Assembly (NCBI RefSeq): GCF_902150035.1
Contig: NZ_LR597501.1
Coordinates: forward strand, 124,001 to 188,000
Length of the DNA stretch: 64,000 nt
From: Enorma burkinafasonensis
GTDB taxonomy: Bacteria > Actinomycetota > Coriobacteriia > Coriobacteriales > Coriobacteriaceae
Reading direction: 5' to 3'
A model generated the notes under the pieces. The model was not told the origin of the DNA and searched no databases. It saw only the letters and a program-made list of their open reading frames with translations. Of this stretch, positions 16,757-25,745 are shown piece after piece (within the stretch, counting starts at the first letter, position 1; the number at the start of each line of letters is the position of its first letter). The translations under genes and the position numbers were made by a program.

Positions 16757-17860
16757 ATGCACACCATCGACATCCCCGCATCGACCCCCTACCAGGTGCA
16801 TATCGGCACCATGCTCCTCGAGGCGTCCGGCGAGATCGTGCGCGACGCCTGCGGTGGCGGCCGCGCCGTGATCGTCACCGATTCCAACGTGGGGCCGCTC
16901 TACGCCCCCATCGTGAAGCAGAGCCTCGACCGTGCGGGCTACGAGGCCTCCACGTTCACCTTCCCCGCCGGCGAGTGCAGCAAGCGCGCGCCCACGCTCG
17001 TCGACATCCTCGAGTTCATGGCATCCCGTGAGCTCGGCCGCGACGACGTCGTCGTCGCGCTCGGCGGCGGGGTCGTAGGCGACGTCGCCGGGTTCGCCGC
17101 GGCGTGCTACATGCGCGGGTGCCGCCTCGCCCAGATCCCCACGAGCCTGCTCGCGATGGTCGACTCCTCCGTGGGCGGCAAGACCGCCATCGACCTCGAG
17201 GCGGGCAAGAACCTGGCCGGTGCCTTCTGGCAACCGCGCGTTGTCATCGCCGACGTGGGGTGCCTGGGCACCCTCGAGCCCGAGCAGCTCGCCGACGGCT
17301 GCGGCGAGGTCATCAAGCACGGCGTCATCGCCGACGCCGCCCTCTTCGAGCAGCTCGAGCAGACGCCGCTCACGACCGAGCTCCTCCATGAGAACCTCGG
17401 GCTCGTCGCGGCCATCATCGCGCGCAACGTCGAGATCAAGCGCGACGTGGTCGCCGCCGACGAGCGTGAGGCGCACACCCGCAAGCTCCTGAACTTCGGC
17501 CACAGCGCCGGCCACGCCATCGAGGCGCTCGAGGAGTTCCGCCAGGGCCACGGCACCTGCGTGGCCCAGGGCATGGTGCTCATCGCGCGCGCCGCCGTGG
17601 CGCGGGGCACCTGCACCGCCGACGTGCCCAGGCGCATCGAGGCGCTCGCGCGCCGCCACGGCCTCGACACCGCCTGCCGCTGGGACGCCGACGCGATCTT
17701 CACCGAGGCGCTCCACGACAAGAAGCGCGCCGGGAACGCCATCGATGTCGTCATGCCCCACGCGATCGGCTCCTGCGCGATCGAGCGGATGGGCCTCGAG
17801 GACTTCCACGCGCTCGTGGCGCTCGGCGTTGCCGAGAACGCGGAGGTGAGCGCCTCGTGA
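16757..17860 (+). CDS. aroB: 3-dehydroquinate synthase
   Basis: This 367-aa NAD- and metal-dependent enzyme cyclises DAHP to 3-dehydroquinate, step 2 of the shikimate route. Landmarks are the NAD-binding ALGGGVVGDVAGFAA, the catalytic Lys motif DSSVGGKTAIDL, the metal ligand Glu in GCGEVIKHG and the metal ligand His in NFGHSAGHAIE. All are intact, in contrast to the second AroB-like protein at 29630-30733. The ATG has AAGGAA 6-7 bases upstream; longer in-frame reading upstream overlaps tyrA and is not coding. Its stop overlaps the aroA start. Confidence 0.97.
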   Translation: MHTIDIPASTPYQVHIGTMLLEASGEIVRDACGGGRAVIVTDSNVGPLYAPIVKQSLDRAGYEASTFTFPAGECSKRAPTLVDILEFMASRELGRDDVVVALGGGVVGDVAGFAAACYMRGCRLAQIPTSLLAMVDSSVGGKTAIDLEAGKNLAGAFWQPRVVIADVGCLGTLEPEQLADGCGEVIKHGVIADAALFEQLEQTPLTTELLHENLGLVAAIIARNVEIKRDVVAADEREAHTRKLLNFGHSAGHAIEALEEFRQGHGTCVAQGMVLIARAAVARGTCTADVPRRIEALARRHGLDTACRWDADAIFTEALHDKKRAGNAIDVVMPHAIGSCAIERMGLEDFHALVALGVAENAEVSAS

Positions 17861-19164
17861 TCGCGCGCATCGAGCCCAAGACCCTCTCCGGCGAGGTGCA
17901 TGCCATCGCCTCGAAGTCCATGGCACACCGCCTCGTGATCGCGGCGGCCCTCGCCAACGGCCCCACCGAGGTGCTCTGCAACACCACCTGCGACGACATC
18001 GACGCCACGCTCGATTGCCTCGAGACGCTCGGGGCACGCATCGAGCGGCGGCCGGGCGTCTTCGAGATCCACCCCATCCCGCAGAGCCGTGAGCACGGCA
18101 TCCTGCGCGCGCTCGCGGGCCGCACGCTCGACTGCCGCGAGTCGGGCTCGACGCTTCGCTTCATGCTCCCCGTCGCGTGCGCCCTGCGCGCCGACGCGAC
18201 CTTCACGGGGGCGCCGCGCCTCGGCGAGCGCCCGCTCACGCCCCTCACCGGCGAGCTCATGGCTGCCGGCTGCGACATCGCGACCGCGGGCGGCTTCCCC
18301 CTGACCGCACGGGGCCGCATGCGCGCCGGCACCTTCGTGCTGCCCGGCAACGTGAGCTCCCAGTACGTCTCGGGGCTGCTGCTCGCACTGCCGCTTCTGG
18401 GCCAGGAGAGCACGGTCGAGGTGCGCGGTACGCTCGAGAGCAAGCCCTATGTCGACCTCACGCTCGAGGCCCTCGCCGCGTTCGGCGTGCGCGTCCGCGT
18501 GGAGAGCGACCCCGAGGCCGGCCTCACGCGCTACCTGCTCCACGGAGACTCCTACCGCACGCCCGGGCGCATCCAGGTCGAGGGCGACTGGTCCAACGCC
18601 GCCTTCTGGTTCTGCGCGGCGGCCATCGGCAGGCGCCCCATCACGGTGCGCGGGCTCTCGCTCGCTTCGGTGCAGGGCGACCGCACCGTGCTCGCGGCGC
18701 TCTCGCGCTTCGGCGCGCGCGTGAACCGAGCCACCGCCGCGGCGACCGTGCGCCCCGACAAGCTGCGCGGCTTCACCCTGAGCGCCCAGGACGTGCCCGA
18801 CCTGGTGCCCGTCCTCTCGGCCGTCGCCGCCTGCTGCGAGGGCACGACCACGATCCGCGACTGCGCGCGCCTGCGCCTGAAGGAGTCCGACCGCCTGGCC
18901 ACCACCGCCGCCACGCTCAACGCCCTCGGCGCCCGCGTGCGCGTGGTGGGAGACGACCTCGTCATCGAGGGCGTCCCCGAGCTCACGGGCGGCACGGTGG
19001 ACGCCTGCCGCGACCACCGCATCGCCATGACCGCCGCCGTGGCCGCCGTGCGCGCGACGGGCCCGGTCGAGATCCGTGGGGCCGAGGCCGTGGCCAAGTC
19101 TTATCCGACGTTCTTCGACGACTACAGCGCCCTCGGCGGCATCGTCGAGATTGAGGAGGGGTAG
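17857..19164 (+). CDS. aroA: 3-phosphoshikimate 1-carboxyvinyltransferase (EPSP synthase)
   Basis: Transfers the enolpyruvyl group of PEP to shikimate 3-phosphate (step 6). At 435 aa it has the expected two-domain length. Seen are the N-terminal KSMAHR substrate motif, GNVSSQYVSGLLLA, GDWSNAAFWF, LRLKESDR and the C-terminal DHRIAMTAAVAA. The start is a GTG overlapping the aroB stop (GTGA) with GGAGG about 10 bases upstream, so translation is coupled. The stop TAG is immediately followed by the aroC ATG. Confidence 0.96.
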   Translation: MIARIEPKTLSGEVHAIASKSMAHRLVIAAALANGPTEVLCNTTCDDIDATLDCLETLGARIERRPGVFEIHPIPQSREHGILRALAGRTLDCRESGSTLRFMLPVACALRADATFTGAPRLGERPLTPLTGELMAAGCDIATAGGFPLTARGRMRAGTFVLPGNVSSQYVSGLLLALPLLGQESTVEVRGTLESKPYVDLTLEALAAFGVRVRVESDPEAGLTRYLLHGDSYRTPGRIQVEGDWSNAAFWFCAAAIGRRPITVRGLSLASVQGDRTVLAALSRFGARVNRATAAATVRPDKLRGFTLSAQDVPDLVPVLSAVAACCEGTTTIRDCARLRLKESDRLATTAATLNALGARVRVVGDDLVIEGVPELTGGTVDACRDHRIAMTAAVAAVRATGPVEIRGAEAVAKSYPTFFDDYSALGGIVEIEEG

Positions 19165-20289
19165 ATGTCCTCGACCTTCGGAGAGCGTGTGCGCGTGTCG
19201 ATCTTCGGCGAGTCGCACGGCGCGGGCATCGGCTGCACCATCGACGGCATGCCGGCGGGCATCCCCGTCGACCTCGAGGGGCTGCAGCGCTTCCTCGACC
19301 GCCGCGCGCCGGGCAGGGGCGACACCTCCACCAAGCGCCGCGAGGCCGATGCCCCGACCTTCTTTTCGGGCATCCGCGACGGCCGCACCACGGGCGCGCC
19401 CATCGGGGCCGTCATCGCCAACACCGACACGCGCTCGGGCGACTACGAGGGCCTGCGCCGGGTCCCGCGCCCGGGGCACGCCGACTATCCGGCTCGCGTC
19501 AAGTACGGCAACTGGCACGACGTCGCCGGAGGCGGGCACTTCTCGGGCAGGATCACCGCACCGGTCTGCATCGCGGGCGGCATCGCCAAGCAGGCGCTCG
19601 CGACCCAGGGCATCGAGGTCGCGGCCCATATCGCGACGCTCGGGCCGGAGGGCATCGCCGACGAGCCCTTGGACGCGCTCGCGCTCGACGAGGCGCAGCT
19701 CGCCGCCCTGCGCACGCATGCGTTCCCCTGCATCTCGACAGATGCCGCGAGCAGGATGGAGGCCGCGATCCTCGCCGCCCGCGATGGGCTCGACAGCATC
19801 GGCGGCGTCATCGAGTGCGTCGCCTACGGCGTGCCGGCAGGCGTCGGCGACCCGATGTTCGACGGCATCGAGAACCGCATCGCCCGGCTCGCCTTCGGGA
19901 TCCCCGCCGTCAAGGGCGTCGAGTTCGGCTCGGGGTTCGCGGCAGCCTACCTCAACGGCAGCGAGAACAACGATCCCTTCGCGCTGGACGGAGGGCGCGT
20001 GGTGTGCACGACCAATAACGCCGGCGGCATCCTCGGCGGAATCTCCTGCGGCATGCCGATCGTCTGGCAGATGGCCGTGAAGCCCACGCCCTCGATCGGC
20101 CGGCAGCAGCACTCGGTCGACCTCGACCGCATGGAGGAGACCGAGCTCACCGTGAAGGGGCGGCACGACCCGTGCATCGTCCCGCGCGCGGTGCCCATCG
20201 CCGAGGCGGTCTGCGCGCTCGCCCTGCTCGACCTCATGGTCGAGGACGGCTCCTTCGCGCGGCCTGAGCCCCGCGGGCGCGCCTGCTGA
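19165..20289 (+). CDS. aroC: Chorismate synthase
   Basis: Uses reduced FMN to eliminate phosphate from EPSP and form chorismate, the branch point of aromatic metabolism. The 374-aa sequence begins with the GERVRVSIFGESHGAGIG signature and carries the other family blocks: RPGHADYPARVKYG, SARIT-like SGRITAPV, and the C-terminal NNAGGILGGISCG and KPTPSIGRQQ. GAGGAGGGG lies just upstream of the ATG, which abuts the aroA stop. Confidence 0.97.
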   Translation: MSSTFGERVRVSIFGESHGAGIGCTIDGMPAGIPVDLEGLQRFLDRRAPGRGDTSTKRREADAPTFFSGIRDGRTTGAPIGAVIANTDTRSGDYEGLRRVPRPGHADYPARVKYGNWHDVAGGGHFSGRITAPVCIAGGIAKQALATQGIEVAAHIATLGPEGIADEPLDALALDEAQLAALRTHAFPCISTDAASRMEAAILAARDGLDSIGGVIECVAYGVPAGVGDPMFDGIENRIARLAFGIPAVKGVEFGSGFAAAYLNGSENNDPFALDGGRVVCTTNNAGGILGGISCGMPIVWQMAVKPTPSIGRQQHSVDLDRMEETELTVKGRHDPCIVPRAVPIAEAVCALALLDLMVEDGSFARPEPRGRAC

Positions 20290-20327
20290 CGCGCACGCCT
20301 ACCCTTTCGACCGATACGGGAGCAGCC

Positions 20328-21473
20328 ATGGAACTCACCGATATACGCCGACGCCTGGACGAGATCGACACCGAGCTCATCGGGCTTTTCCAGGAGCGCA
20401 TGGAGCTCGCCGGCGACGTCGCCCGCGCCAAGGCGGGAACGGGCAAGGCGGTCTTCGACCCCGCCCGCGAGCGCGAGAAGCTGGCGTGGGCGGCTCGCAC
20501 CGTGCCGAGCGAGCTGAGCGGCCAGGCGGTCACGCTCTTCTCGCTGCTCATGAGCATGAACAAGGCCGCGCAGCAGCGTGCGCTCCGCCGCGGGGACGAG
20601 TCCTCGCCCGCGCATGCCGCCTTCCGGGCGCTCATGCCCTACGACCGGCCCTTCCCCGCGCGGGCAGAGGTCGCCTGCCAGGGTGTCGAGGGCGCCTACA
20701 GCCAGATCGCCGCCTGCCGCCTCTTCAAGCTCCCCACGATCAGCTTCCAGCCGACCTTCGAGGACGTCTTCCGCGCGGTGCGCGACGGCTCGTGCGCCTA
20801 CGGCGTGCTGCCCATCGAGAACTCGACCGCGGGCTCGGTGAACGCCGTCTACGACCTCATAGCCAAGTACCGCTTCTCGATCGTGCGCAGCCTGCGCCTC
20901 AAGATCGACCACAACCTGCTCGCGAACCCCGGCGCCGAGCTCGGGGACATCACATGCGTCTACTCGCATGAGCAGGCCATCGCGCAGTGCTCGGGCTACC
21001 TCGCGCGTCTCGGCTGCCGCGTGCACGTGTGCGAGAACACCGCGCAGGCGGCATCGCAGGTCGCCTCGTCGGGACGCACGGACGTAGCCGCGCTCTCGTC
21101 GCGCGACTGCGCCGCGCTCTACGGCCTTACCGTGCTCGACGAGGACGTGCAGGACTCCGACAACAACTACACGCGCTTCGTCGTGATCTCGGCTGAGCCG
21201 CAGGTCTTCCCGGGGGCGACCCGCACCTCGCTCATGCTCACGGTCTCGCACGAGCCGGGCTCGCTCTACCGGGTGCTCGAGCGCATCTACGCGCTCGACA
21301 TCAACCTCGTGAAGCTCGAGAGCCGCCCCATCCCCGGCAGGGACTTCGAGTTCATGTTCTACTTCGATCTTGACTGCCCGTTCGGCTCGCCTGCCCTCGG
21401 CGACCTGCTCGACGGCATCGACGACGTCTGCGAGCAGTGCACCTACCTCGGCAGCTACCAGGAGCTGGTCTAG
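20328..21473 (+). CDS. pheA: Bifunctional chorismate mutase / prephenate dehydratase
   Basis: A P-protein that converts chorismate to prephenate and then to phenylpyruvate. Residues 1-90 are an AroQ-type chorismate mutase helix bundle (IRRRLDEIDTELIGLFQERM). Residues about 110-285 are the dehydratase, with GVEGAYSQ, LPIENSTAGSV and NNYTRFVVIS. A C-terminal ACT domain (about 295-370) carries ESRPIPG, the phenylalanine-binding motif, so feedback by phenylalanine is expected. The 38-bp gap from aroC contains GGGAG ahead of the ATG. Confidence 0.96.
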   Translation: MELTDIRRRLDEIDTELIGLFQERMELAGDVARAKAGTGKAVFDPAREREKLAWAARTVPSELSGQAVTLFSLLMSMNKAAQQRALRRGDESSPAHAAFRALMPYDRPFPARAEVACQGVEGAYSQIAACRLFKLPTISFQPTFEDVFRAVRDGSCAYGVLPIENSTAGSVNAVYDLIAKYRFSIVRSLRLKIDHNLLANPGAELGDITCVYSHEQAIAQCSGYLARLGCRVHVCENTAQAASQVASSGRTDVAALSSRDCAALYGLTVLDEDVQDSDNNYTRFVVISAEPQVFPGATRTSLMLTVSHEPGSLYRVLERIYALDINLVKLESRPIPGRDFEFMFYFDLDCPFGSPALGDLLDGIDDVCEQCTYLGSYQELV

Positions 21474-22772
21474 ATGGGCGCCGCTGTTCCCGGAGCGGGC
21501 GGGCGCGCGGAGGCGCGCTTCGGCCTCATCGGGCGCACGCTCGGCCACAGCTACTCACCTGCCATCTACCGCGAGCTCCTCGGCTTCCCCTACGACCTCT
21601 TCGAGCTCGAGCCCGATGAGCTCGGCCCCTTCGTGCGCGAGGGCTCGTGGGCCGGCGCGAACGTGACCGTGCCGTACAAGCGCGCGGTCATGCCCTACCT
21701 CGACGAGCTGACGCCCACGGCGCGGCGCCTGGGCAACGTGAACACCGTCCTCAGGCGCGCCGACGGGACGCTCCTGGGCGACAACACCGATTTCGCCGGC
21801 TTCCGGGCGCTCGTCGCCTCGCTCGGCGTCGATGTCGCGGGGAAGCGCACGCTCGTGCTCGGCGGCAGCGGCGGGGCGGGCACCACCTGCCGCGCCGTCC
21901 TCGCCGAGCTCGGAGCCGAGGTTGTCCCGGTCGGCAGGACCGGTGAGGTCACCTATGCCGACCTTCCCCGCTACGCCGACGCCGCGCTCGTGGTGAACGC
22001 GACGCCCGTCGGCATGTACCCCGCCTGCCCAGCCGCACCCTGCTCTCTCGAGACGCTCCCCGCGCTCGAGGGCGTGATCGACCTTATCTACAACCCGGCG
22101 CGCACCGCCCTCGTCATGGAGGCGGAGCGCCTAGGCATCCCCGCAGCCGACGGGCTGCTCATGCTCGTCGCCCAGGCGGCCGAGGCGGTCCGCGTCTTCA
22201 CCGGCGAGGCGGTTTGCTTCGAGCGCGTGCGGGACGTGACCTGCCGCCTCGCGCGCTCGATGCGCAACGTCGTCCTCATCGGCATGCCGGGGGCCGGGAA
22301 GACCCGGGTGGGCCGTGCGCTCGCCGGGCTCTGCGGCCGCGAGCACGTCGATATCGACGTCGAGCTCGAGCGCGAGCTCGGGTGCAGCTGCGCCACGTTC
22401 ATCACCGAGCGCGGCGAGGGGGCCTTCCGCGAGGCGGAGACGCGGGTGCTCGGAGAGGTGGCCAAGCGCAGCGCGCTTGTCATCTCCTGCGGCGGCGGCG
22501 TGGTCACGCGCGCGGAGAACTATCCCCTGCTGCACCAGAACGGCACCATCGTCATGCTCGACCGGCCGCTCGGCGAGCTCTCGAGCAAGGGGCGGCCCAT
22601 CTCGGAGCGCGACGGCGTCGCGTCGCTCGCCGCTGCGCGCATGCCCCTCTACCGGGAATGGGCCGACCTGACCGTGCGCTCGCGCGCGAGCGCCGAGCTC
22701 ACGGCCGAGGCGGCATGCGAGGCGCTCGGCTTTATGGGCGACCGCGCGGGCGGCGCCGACCGGAAAGGCTGA
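21474..22772 (+). CDS. aroE-aroK: Fused shikimate dehydrogenase - shikimate kinase
   Basis: One 432-aa chain carries steps 4 and 5. Residues about 15-255 are AroE: shikimate-binding SYSP, catalytic Lys in NVTVPYKR, GDNTDFAGF, NADP-binding LGGSGGAGTT and NATPVGMYP. Residues about 263-425 are AroK: P-loop GMPGAGKT (270-277), DVE replacing the usual DTD, and CGGGVV. M263 opens the kinase but has no ribosome site, so a separate kinase product is unlikely. The ATG abuts the pheA stop. A second, free-standing shikimate kinase lies at 30730-31275. Confidence 0.94.
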   Translation: MGAAVPGAGGRAEARFGLIGRTLGHSYSPAIYRELLGFPYDLFELEPDELGPFVREGSWAGANVTVPYKRAVMPYLDELTPTARRLGNVNTVLRRADGTLLGDNTDFAGFRALVASLGVDVAGKRTLVLGGSGGAGTTCRAVLAELGAEVVPVGRTGEVTYADLPRYADAALVVNATPVGMYPACPAAPCSLETLPALEGVIDLIYNPARTALVMEAERLGIPAADGLLMLVAQAAEAVRVFTGEAVCFERVRDVTCRLARSMRNVVLIGMPGAGKTRVGRALAGLCGREHVDIDVELERELGCSCATFITERGEGAFREAETRVLGEVAKRSALVISCGGGVVTRAENYPLLHQNGTIVMLDRPLGELSSKGRPISERDGVASLAAARMPLYREWADLTVRSRASAELTAEAACEALGFMGDRAGGADRKG

Positions 22773-22775
22773 ACC

Positions 22776-23231
22776 ATGAAGGCACTCGTCATCAACGGAC
22801 CCAACCTCAACATGCTCGGCATCCGCGAGCCCAAGATCTACGGGACCGGCACCTACGCCGACCTCGAGCGCATCTGCCGGGATGCGGGCAAGGCACTCGG
22901 CTTCGAGAGCGTCGAGGTGTTCCAGTCGAACCACGAGGGCGCGATCGTCGACAGGATCCAAGGGGCCCTGGGCGCGGTGGACGGCATCGTCATCAACCCG
23001 GCGGCCTACACGCACACGAGCGTCGCCATCCTCGACGCCCTCAAGGCCGTCGCCATCCCCGCGGTGGAGATCCATATCTCGGACGTCGACGGGCGCGAGG
23101 CGTTCCGCCAGGTGTCCTATGCGGGGATGGCCTGCTTCGCGCGGGTGTGCGGCGAGGGGCTCCCGGGGTACGCGACCGCGCTCGGCATCCTCGCCGAGCA
23201 CCTGCGCGCCGGCGGCGCCGAGCGGGCCTGA
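22776..23231 (+). CDS. aroQ: Type II 3-dehydroquinate dehydratase
   Basis: A 151-aa dodecameric-family enzyme that dehydrates 3-dehydroquinate to 3-dehydroshikimate (step 3). Family motifs present are INGPNLNMLGIREPKIYG with the catalytic Tyr, FQSNHEGAIVD, INPAAYTHTSVAI, and EIHISD with the catalytic His. It starts three bases after the aroE-aroK stop, behind AAAGG. It closes the operon and converges with recN across 32 bp. Confidence 0.96.
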   Translation: MKALVINGPNLNMLGIREPKIYGTGTYADLERICRDAGKALGFESVEVFQSNHEGAIVDRIQGALGAVDGIVINPAAYTHTSVAILDALKAVAIPAVEIHISDVDGREAFRQVSYAGMACFARVCGEGLPGYATALGILAEHLRAGGAERA

Positions 23232-23263
23232 TCACAGGTAGCGGCGCGGCAGGCACCCCGCGA

Positions 23264-24895
23264 TCAGGCGCGGCCCGCCTCCTTGAGCAACTCGCGCGCA
23301 TGGGCGAGCGACGCCTCCGACGCATCGCCCGAGAGCATGCGGGCGACCTCGCGCACGCGCTCTTCGCCCTCCACGGCGCGAAGCTCGGTCTCGGGCACGT
23401 CGGCGTCGAGCTTGCGCACGACGTAGTGCCGCTCGGCCATGACCGCGACCTGGGCCACGTGCGTGACCACGATCACCTGGTGCGTGCGGGCGAGGTCGGC
23501 GAGCACGGCAGCGAGCGAGCGGGCAACCGCGCCCCCGACGCCGGCGTCGACCTCGTCGAAGACGAGCGTGTCGACCCCGTCGGCGTCGCCGAGCACCACC
23601 TTGCAGGCGAGCATGACGCGCGAGAGCTCGCCACCCGAGGCGATGCGCCTGAGGGGTCTGGGCGTGAGGCCGGCGCCGCTGCGGTAGAGCAGCTCGCAGG
23701 CGGCCGGGCCGTCCTCGCCCCAGCGCTCGCGCGGGAGCGGCCGCGCATCCCAGATGAGCTCCGCGCGGCCCATCTCGAGCCGCGCCATCTGCTTGCCGAC
23801 CTCGCGGCAGAAGCGCGGGGCGGCCTCGTTGCGCCGCTTCGTGAGGGTGCGCGCGCACGTCTGGAGCTCGCGCTCGGCCTCATCGAGCTCGGCGCGGGCG
23901 CGGCGCACGCGGGTCTCGCCGTCGTCGACGAGCGAGAGCAGCTCGAGCGCCTCGTCCCGCTTGGCGAGCACGTCCGCCATACGCGGGCCGAAGCGCCTGA
24001 TAAGGCCTTTGAGGGCGGTGTAGCGCTCCTGCAGGCGCGTGAGCTCCGCCGGGTCGAAATCGATGCCGTCGCGGTAGCGGATGAGGTCGCTCACCGCGTC
24101 CTCGACCGTGATGGCCGCGCCGGCAAGGGTGTCCGCGGCCTCGCTGAGCTTGGCATCGACCGTGCCCATGCGGGCGAGGCCGGCGATGGCGGCGTTCAGG
24201 CCGTCGAGCGCCCCGCCCTCGCCGGAGAGCGCCTCGACCGCCTCGTGCGCGGTGCCCGCGAGCGCCTCGGCGTGCTCGGCGCGCGGAAGCGTCTCCTCGA
24301 GCTCCTCGAGCTCACCGGGCTTGGGGTCGACCTCGTCGATGACCTCGCAGGTGAAGCGGGCGTCCTCGAGGCGCGCCCCCTGAGTCGAGGCCGCGCGCTC
24401 GACGCGGTCGAGCTCAGCGGCGGCGGAACGCGCCCGCGCGAGCGCCTCCCGATAGTCCGCGAGCGCCGTCGCAACCGGGGACCCCGCCCAGGCGTCGACC
24501 ATCTCGACATGGGATGACGCGTCGAGCAGGCGCTGGTGCTCATGCTGGCCGCACAGGTCCACGTGCGGCCCCACGAGCGCGGCGAGCTCGCGCACGCTCG
24601 ATATCGAGCCGTCCACGCGCACGCGGCTCCGCCCGTCGGCGCCCACGCGGCGCTCCACGCAGACGCCCTCGGTGTCGTGCGCGTCCCTGAAGAAGCGGCC
24701 CGTCACGAGGGCGGCATCGGCCCCTTCGCGGACCTGCGACGCGTCGGCGCGCTCACCGACGAGCAGCTTGAAGGCCGAGAGCAGGGCCGTCTTGCCGGCA
24801 CCGGTCTCGCCGGTGAGCACCGTGAGGCCGCTTGCCGGCGCGAACGACGCGGCATGGATGAGCGCCAGGTCGCACACCTCGATCTCATCGACCAT
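23264..24895 (-). CDS. recN: DNA repair protein RecN
   Basis: RecN is an SMC-like ATPase recruited to DNA double-strand breaks. The 543-aa sequence has Walker A GETGAGKTALL (about 29-40), and the QHEHQRLLD stretch near 117. A long Glu/Ala/Arg-rich coiled coil occupies about 150-370. The C-terminal ABC signature is ASGGELSR, with Walker B LVFDEVDAGVGG and the VTHVAQVA block. Its first 11 bp overlap the end of nadK, so the two are translationally coupled. It is the last gene of a long minus-strand run that begins at alaS. Confidence 0.96.
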   Translation of the reverse strand: MVDEIEVCDLALIHAASFAPASGLTVLTGETGAGKTALLSAFKLLVGERADASQVREGADAALVTGRFFRDAHDTEGVCVERRVGADGRSRVRVDGSISSVRELAALVGPHVDLCGQHEHQRLLDASSHVEMVDAWAGSPVATALADYREALARARSAAAELDRVERAASTQGARLEDARFTCEVIDEVDPKPGELEELEETLPRAEHAEALAGTAHEAVEALSGEGGALDGLNAAIAGLARMGTVDAKLSEAADTLAGAAITVEDAVSDLIRYRDGIDFDPAELTRLQERYTALKGLIRRFGPRMADVLAKRDEALELLSLVDDGETRVRRARAELDEAERELQTCARTLTKRRNEAAPRFCREVGKQMARLEMGRAELIWDARPLPRERWGEDGPAACELLYRSGAGLTPRPLRRIASGGELSRVMLACKVVLGDADGVDTLVFDEVDAGVGGAVARSLAAVLADLARTHQVIVVTHVAQVAVMAERHYVVRKLDADVPETELRAVEGEERVREVARMLSGDASEASLAHARELLKEAGRA

Positions 24896-25745
24896 GATGC
24901 ACCCCGTAGAACACGCGCGACACCGAGTTGTAGAAGCTCTCGGGGCCGTAGTCGAGCAGCAGGATGTCGCCGGGGCCGCGGCGCACGACGACCCGGTCGA
25001 CGGTGGTCTCCTGCGTGATGAACTGGCCGTCGACGGCGATCGCGGGGACCGACGGGCGGTCGCGCGACATGGCGATCTCGACCACGTCGGCCGGCGAGGT
25101 GAGGAAGGCGCGCGCCTGGATGGTGTGCGGCGCGATGGGCACGCAGACCATGCCGGTGTAGTCGGGGCTCACGATGGGGCCGCCGGCGGAGAGCGCGTAG
25201 CCCGTGGAGCCCGTGGCGGTGGAGACCACGACGCCGTCGCCGCGCAGGCGGTCGATATGGTGGCCCGAGACGGTGATGTCGAACTCGACCATATCGGAGA
25301 GCGGGCCACGCGTGAGGGCGAGGTCGTTCAAGGCGAAGGTGTTCACGGTCTCGGGACCGTCGCTCGCGTCCTCGCCGATGACGTCGACGTCCAGGGTGGC
25401 GCGGCGGCTCACGTGGAGCTCGCCGGCGAGCGCGTCGCTCACGACGCCGAGGACGTCGCGCTCCGTGGGGCTCGCCGCGGTGAGGAAGCCCACGTGCCCG
25501 TAGGAAAGGCCGAGCACGGGGATCTCACGGTAGCCGACGATGCGCGCCGCGCGCAGGAGCGTGCCGTCGCCGCCGAGCGAGATCACGAGGTCGCTTCCCT
25601 CGATATCGGGCTTGCTCGCGATCTTCGAGCGCTGGTCCTGCGCCCATGCGACATCATAGCCCTGGCGGCTGAGCCACAGCTCGAGCTTGAGGCCGCTCTC
25701 GACCGCCTCGGTCTTGTAGTAGTTGGGTACCAGGAACACCTTCAT
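24885..25745 (-). CDS. nadK: NAD kinase
   Basis: Phosphorylates NAD to NADP. The protein is 286 aa with the diagnostic GGDGTLLRAAR motif near residue 60 and the family block TATGSTGYALSAGGPI near 150. The nucleotide-binding beta-sandwich domain follows. The start ATG overlaps the tlyA stop (ATGA) and the C-terminal codons overlap the recN start by 11 bp. The tlyA-nadK-recN order is widely conserved in Gram-positive bacteria. Confidence 0.95.
   Translation of the reverse strand: MKVFLVPNYYKTEAVESGLKLELWLSRQGYDVAWAQDQRSKIASKPDIEGSDLVISLGGDGTLLRAARIVGYREIPVLGLSYGHVGFLTAASPTERDVLGVVSDALAGELHVSRRATLDVDVIGEDASDGPETVNTFALNDLALTRGPLSDMVEFDITVSGHHIDRLRGDGVVVSTATGSTGYALSAGGPIVSPDYTGMVCVPIAPHTIQARAFLTSPADVVEIAMSRDRPSVPAIAVDGQFITQETTVDRVVVRRGPGDILLLDYGPESFYNSVSRVFYGVHHGR

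Noticed and set aside
23222-23275. Hairpin GGGCCTGATC...GATCAGGCGCGGCCC between aroQ and recN as a terminator
   Set aside because: The stem has a 5-base bulge, a long loop and no T-run, and it overlaps recN codons; support is too weak.
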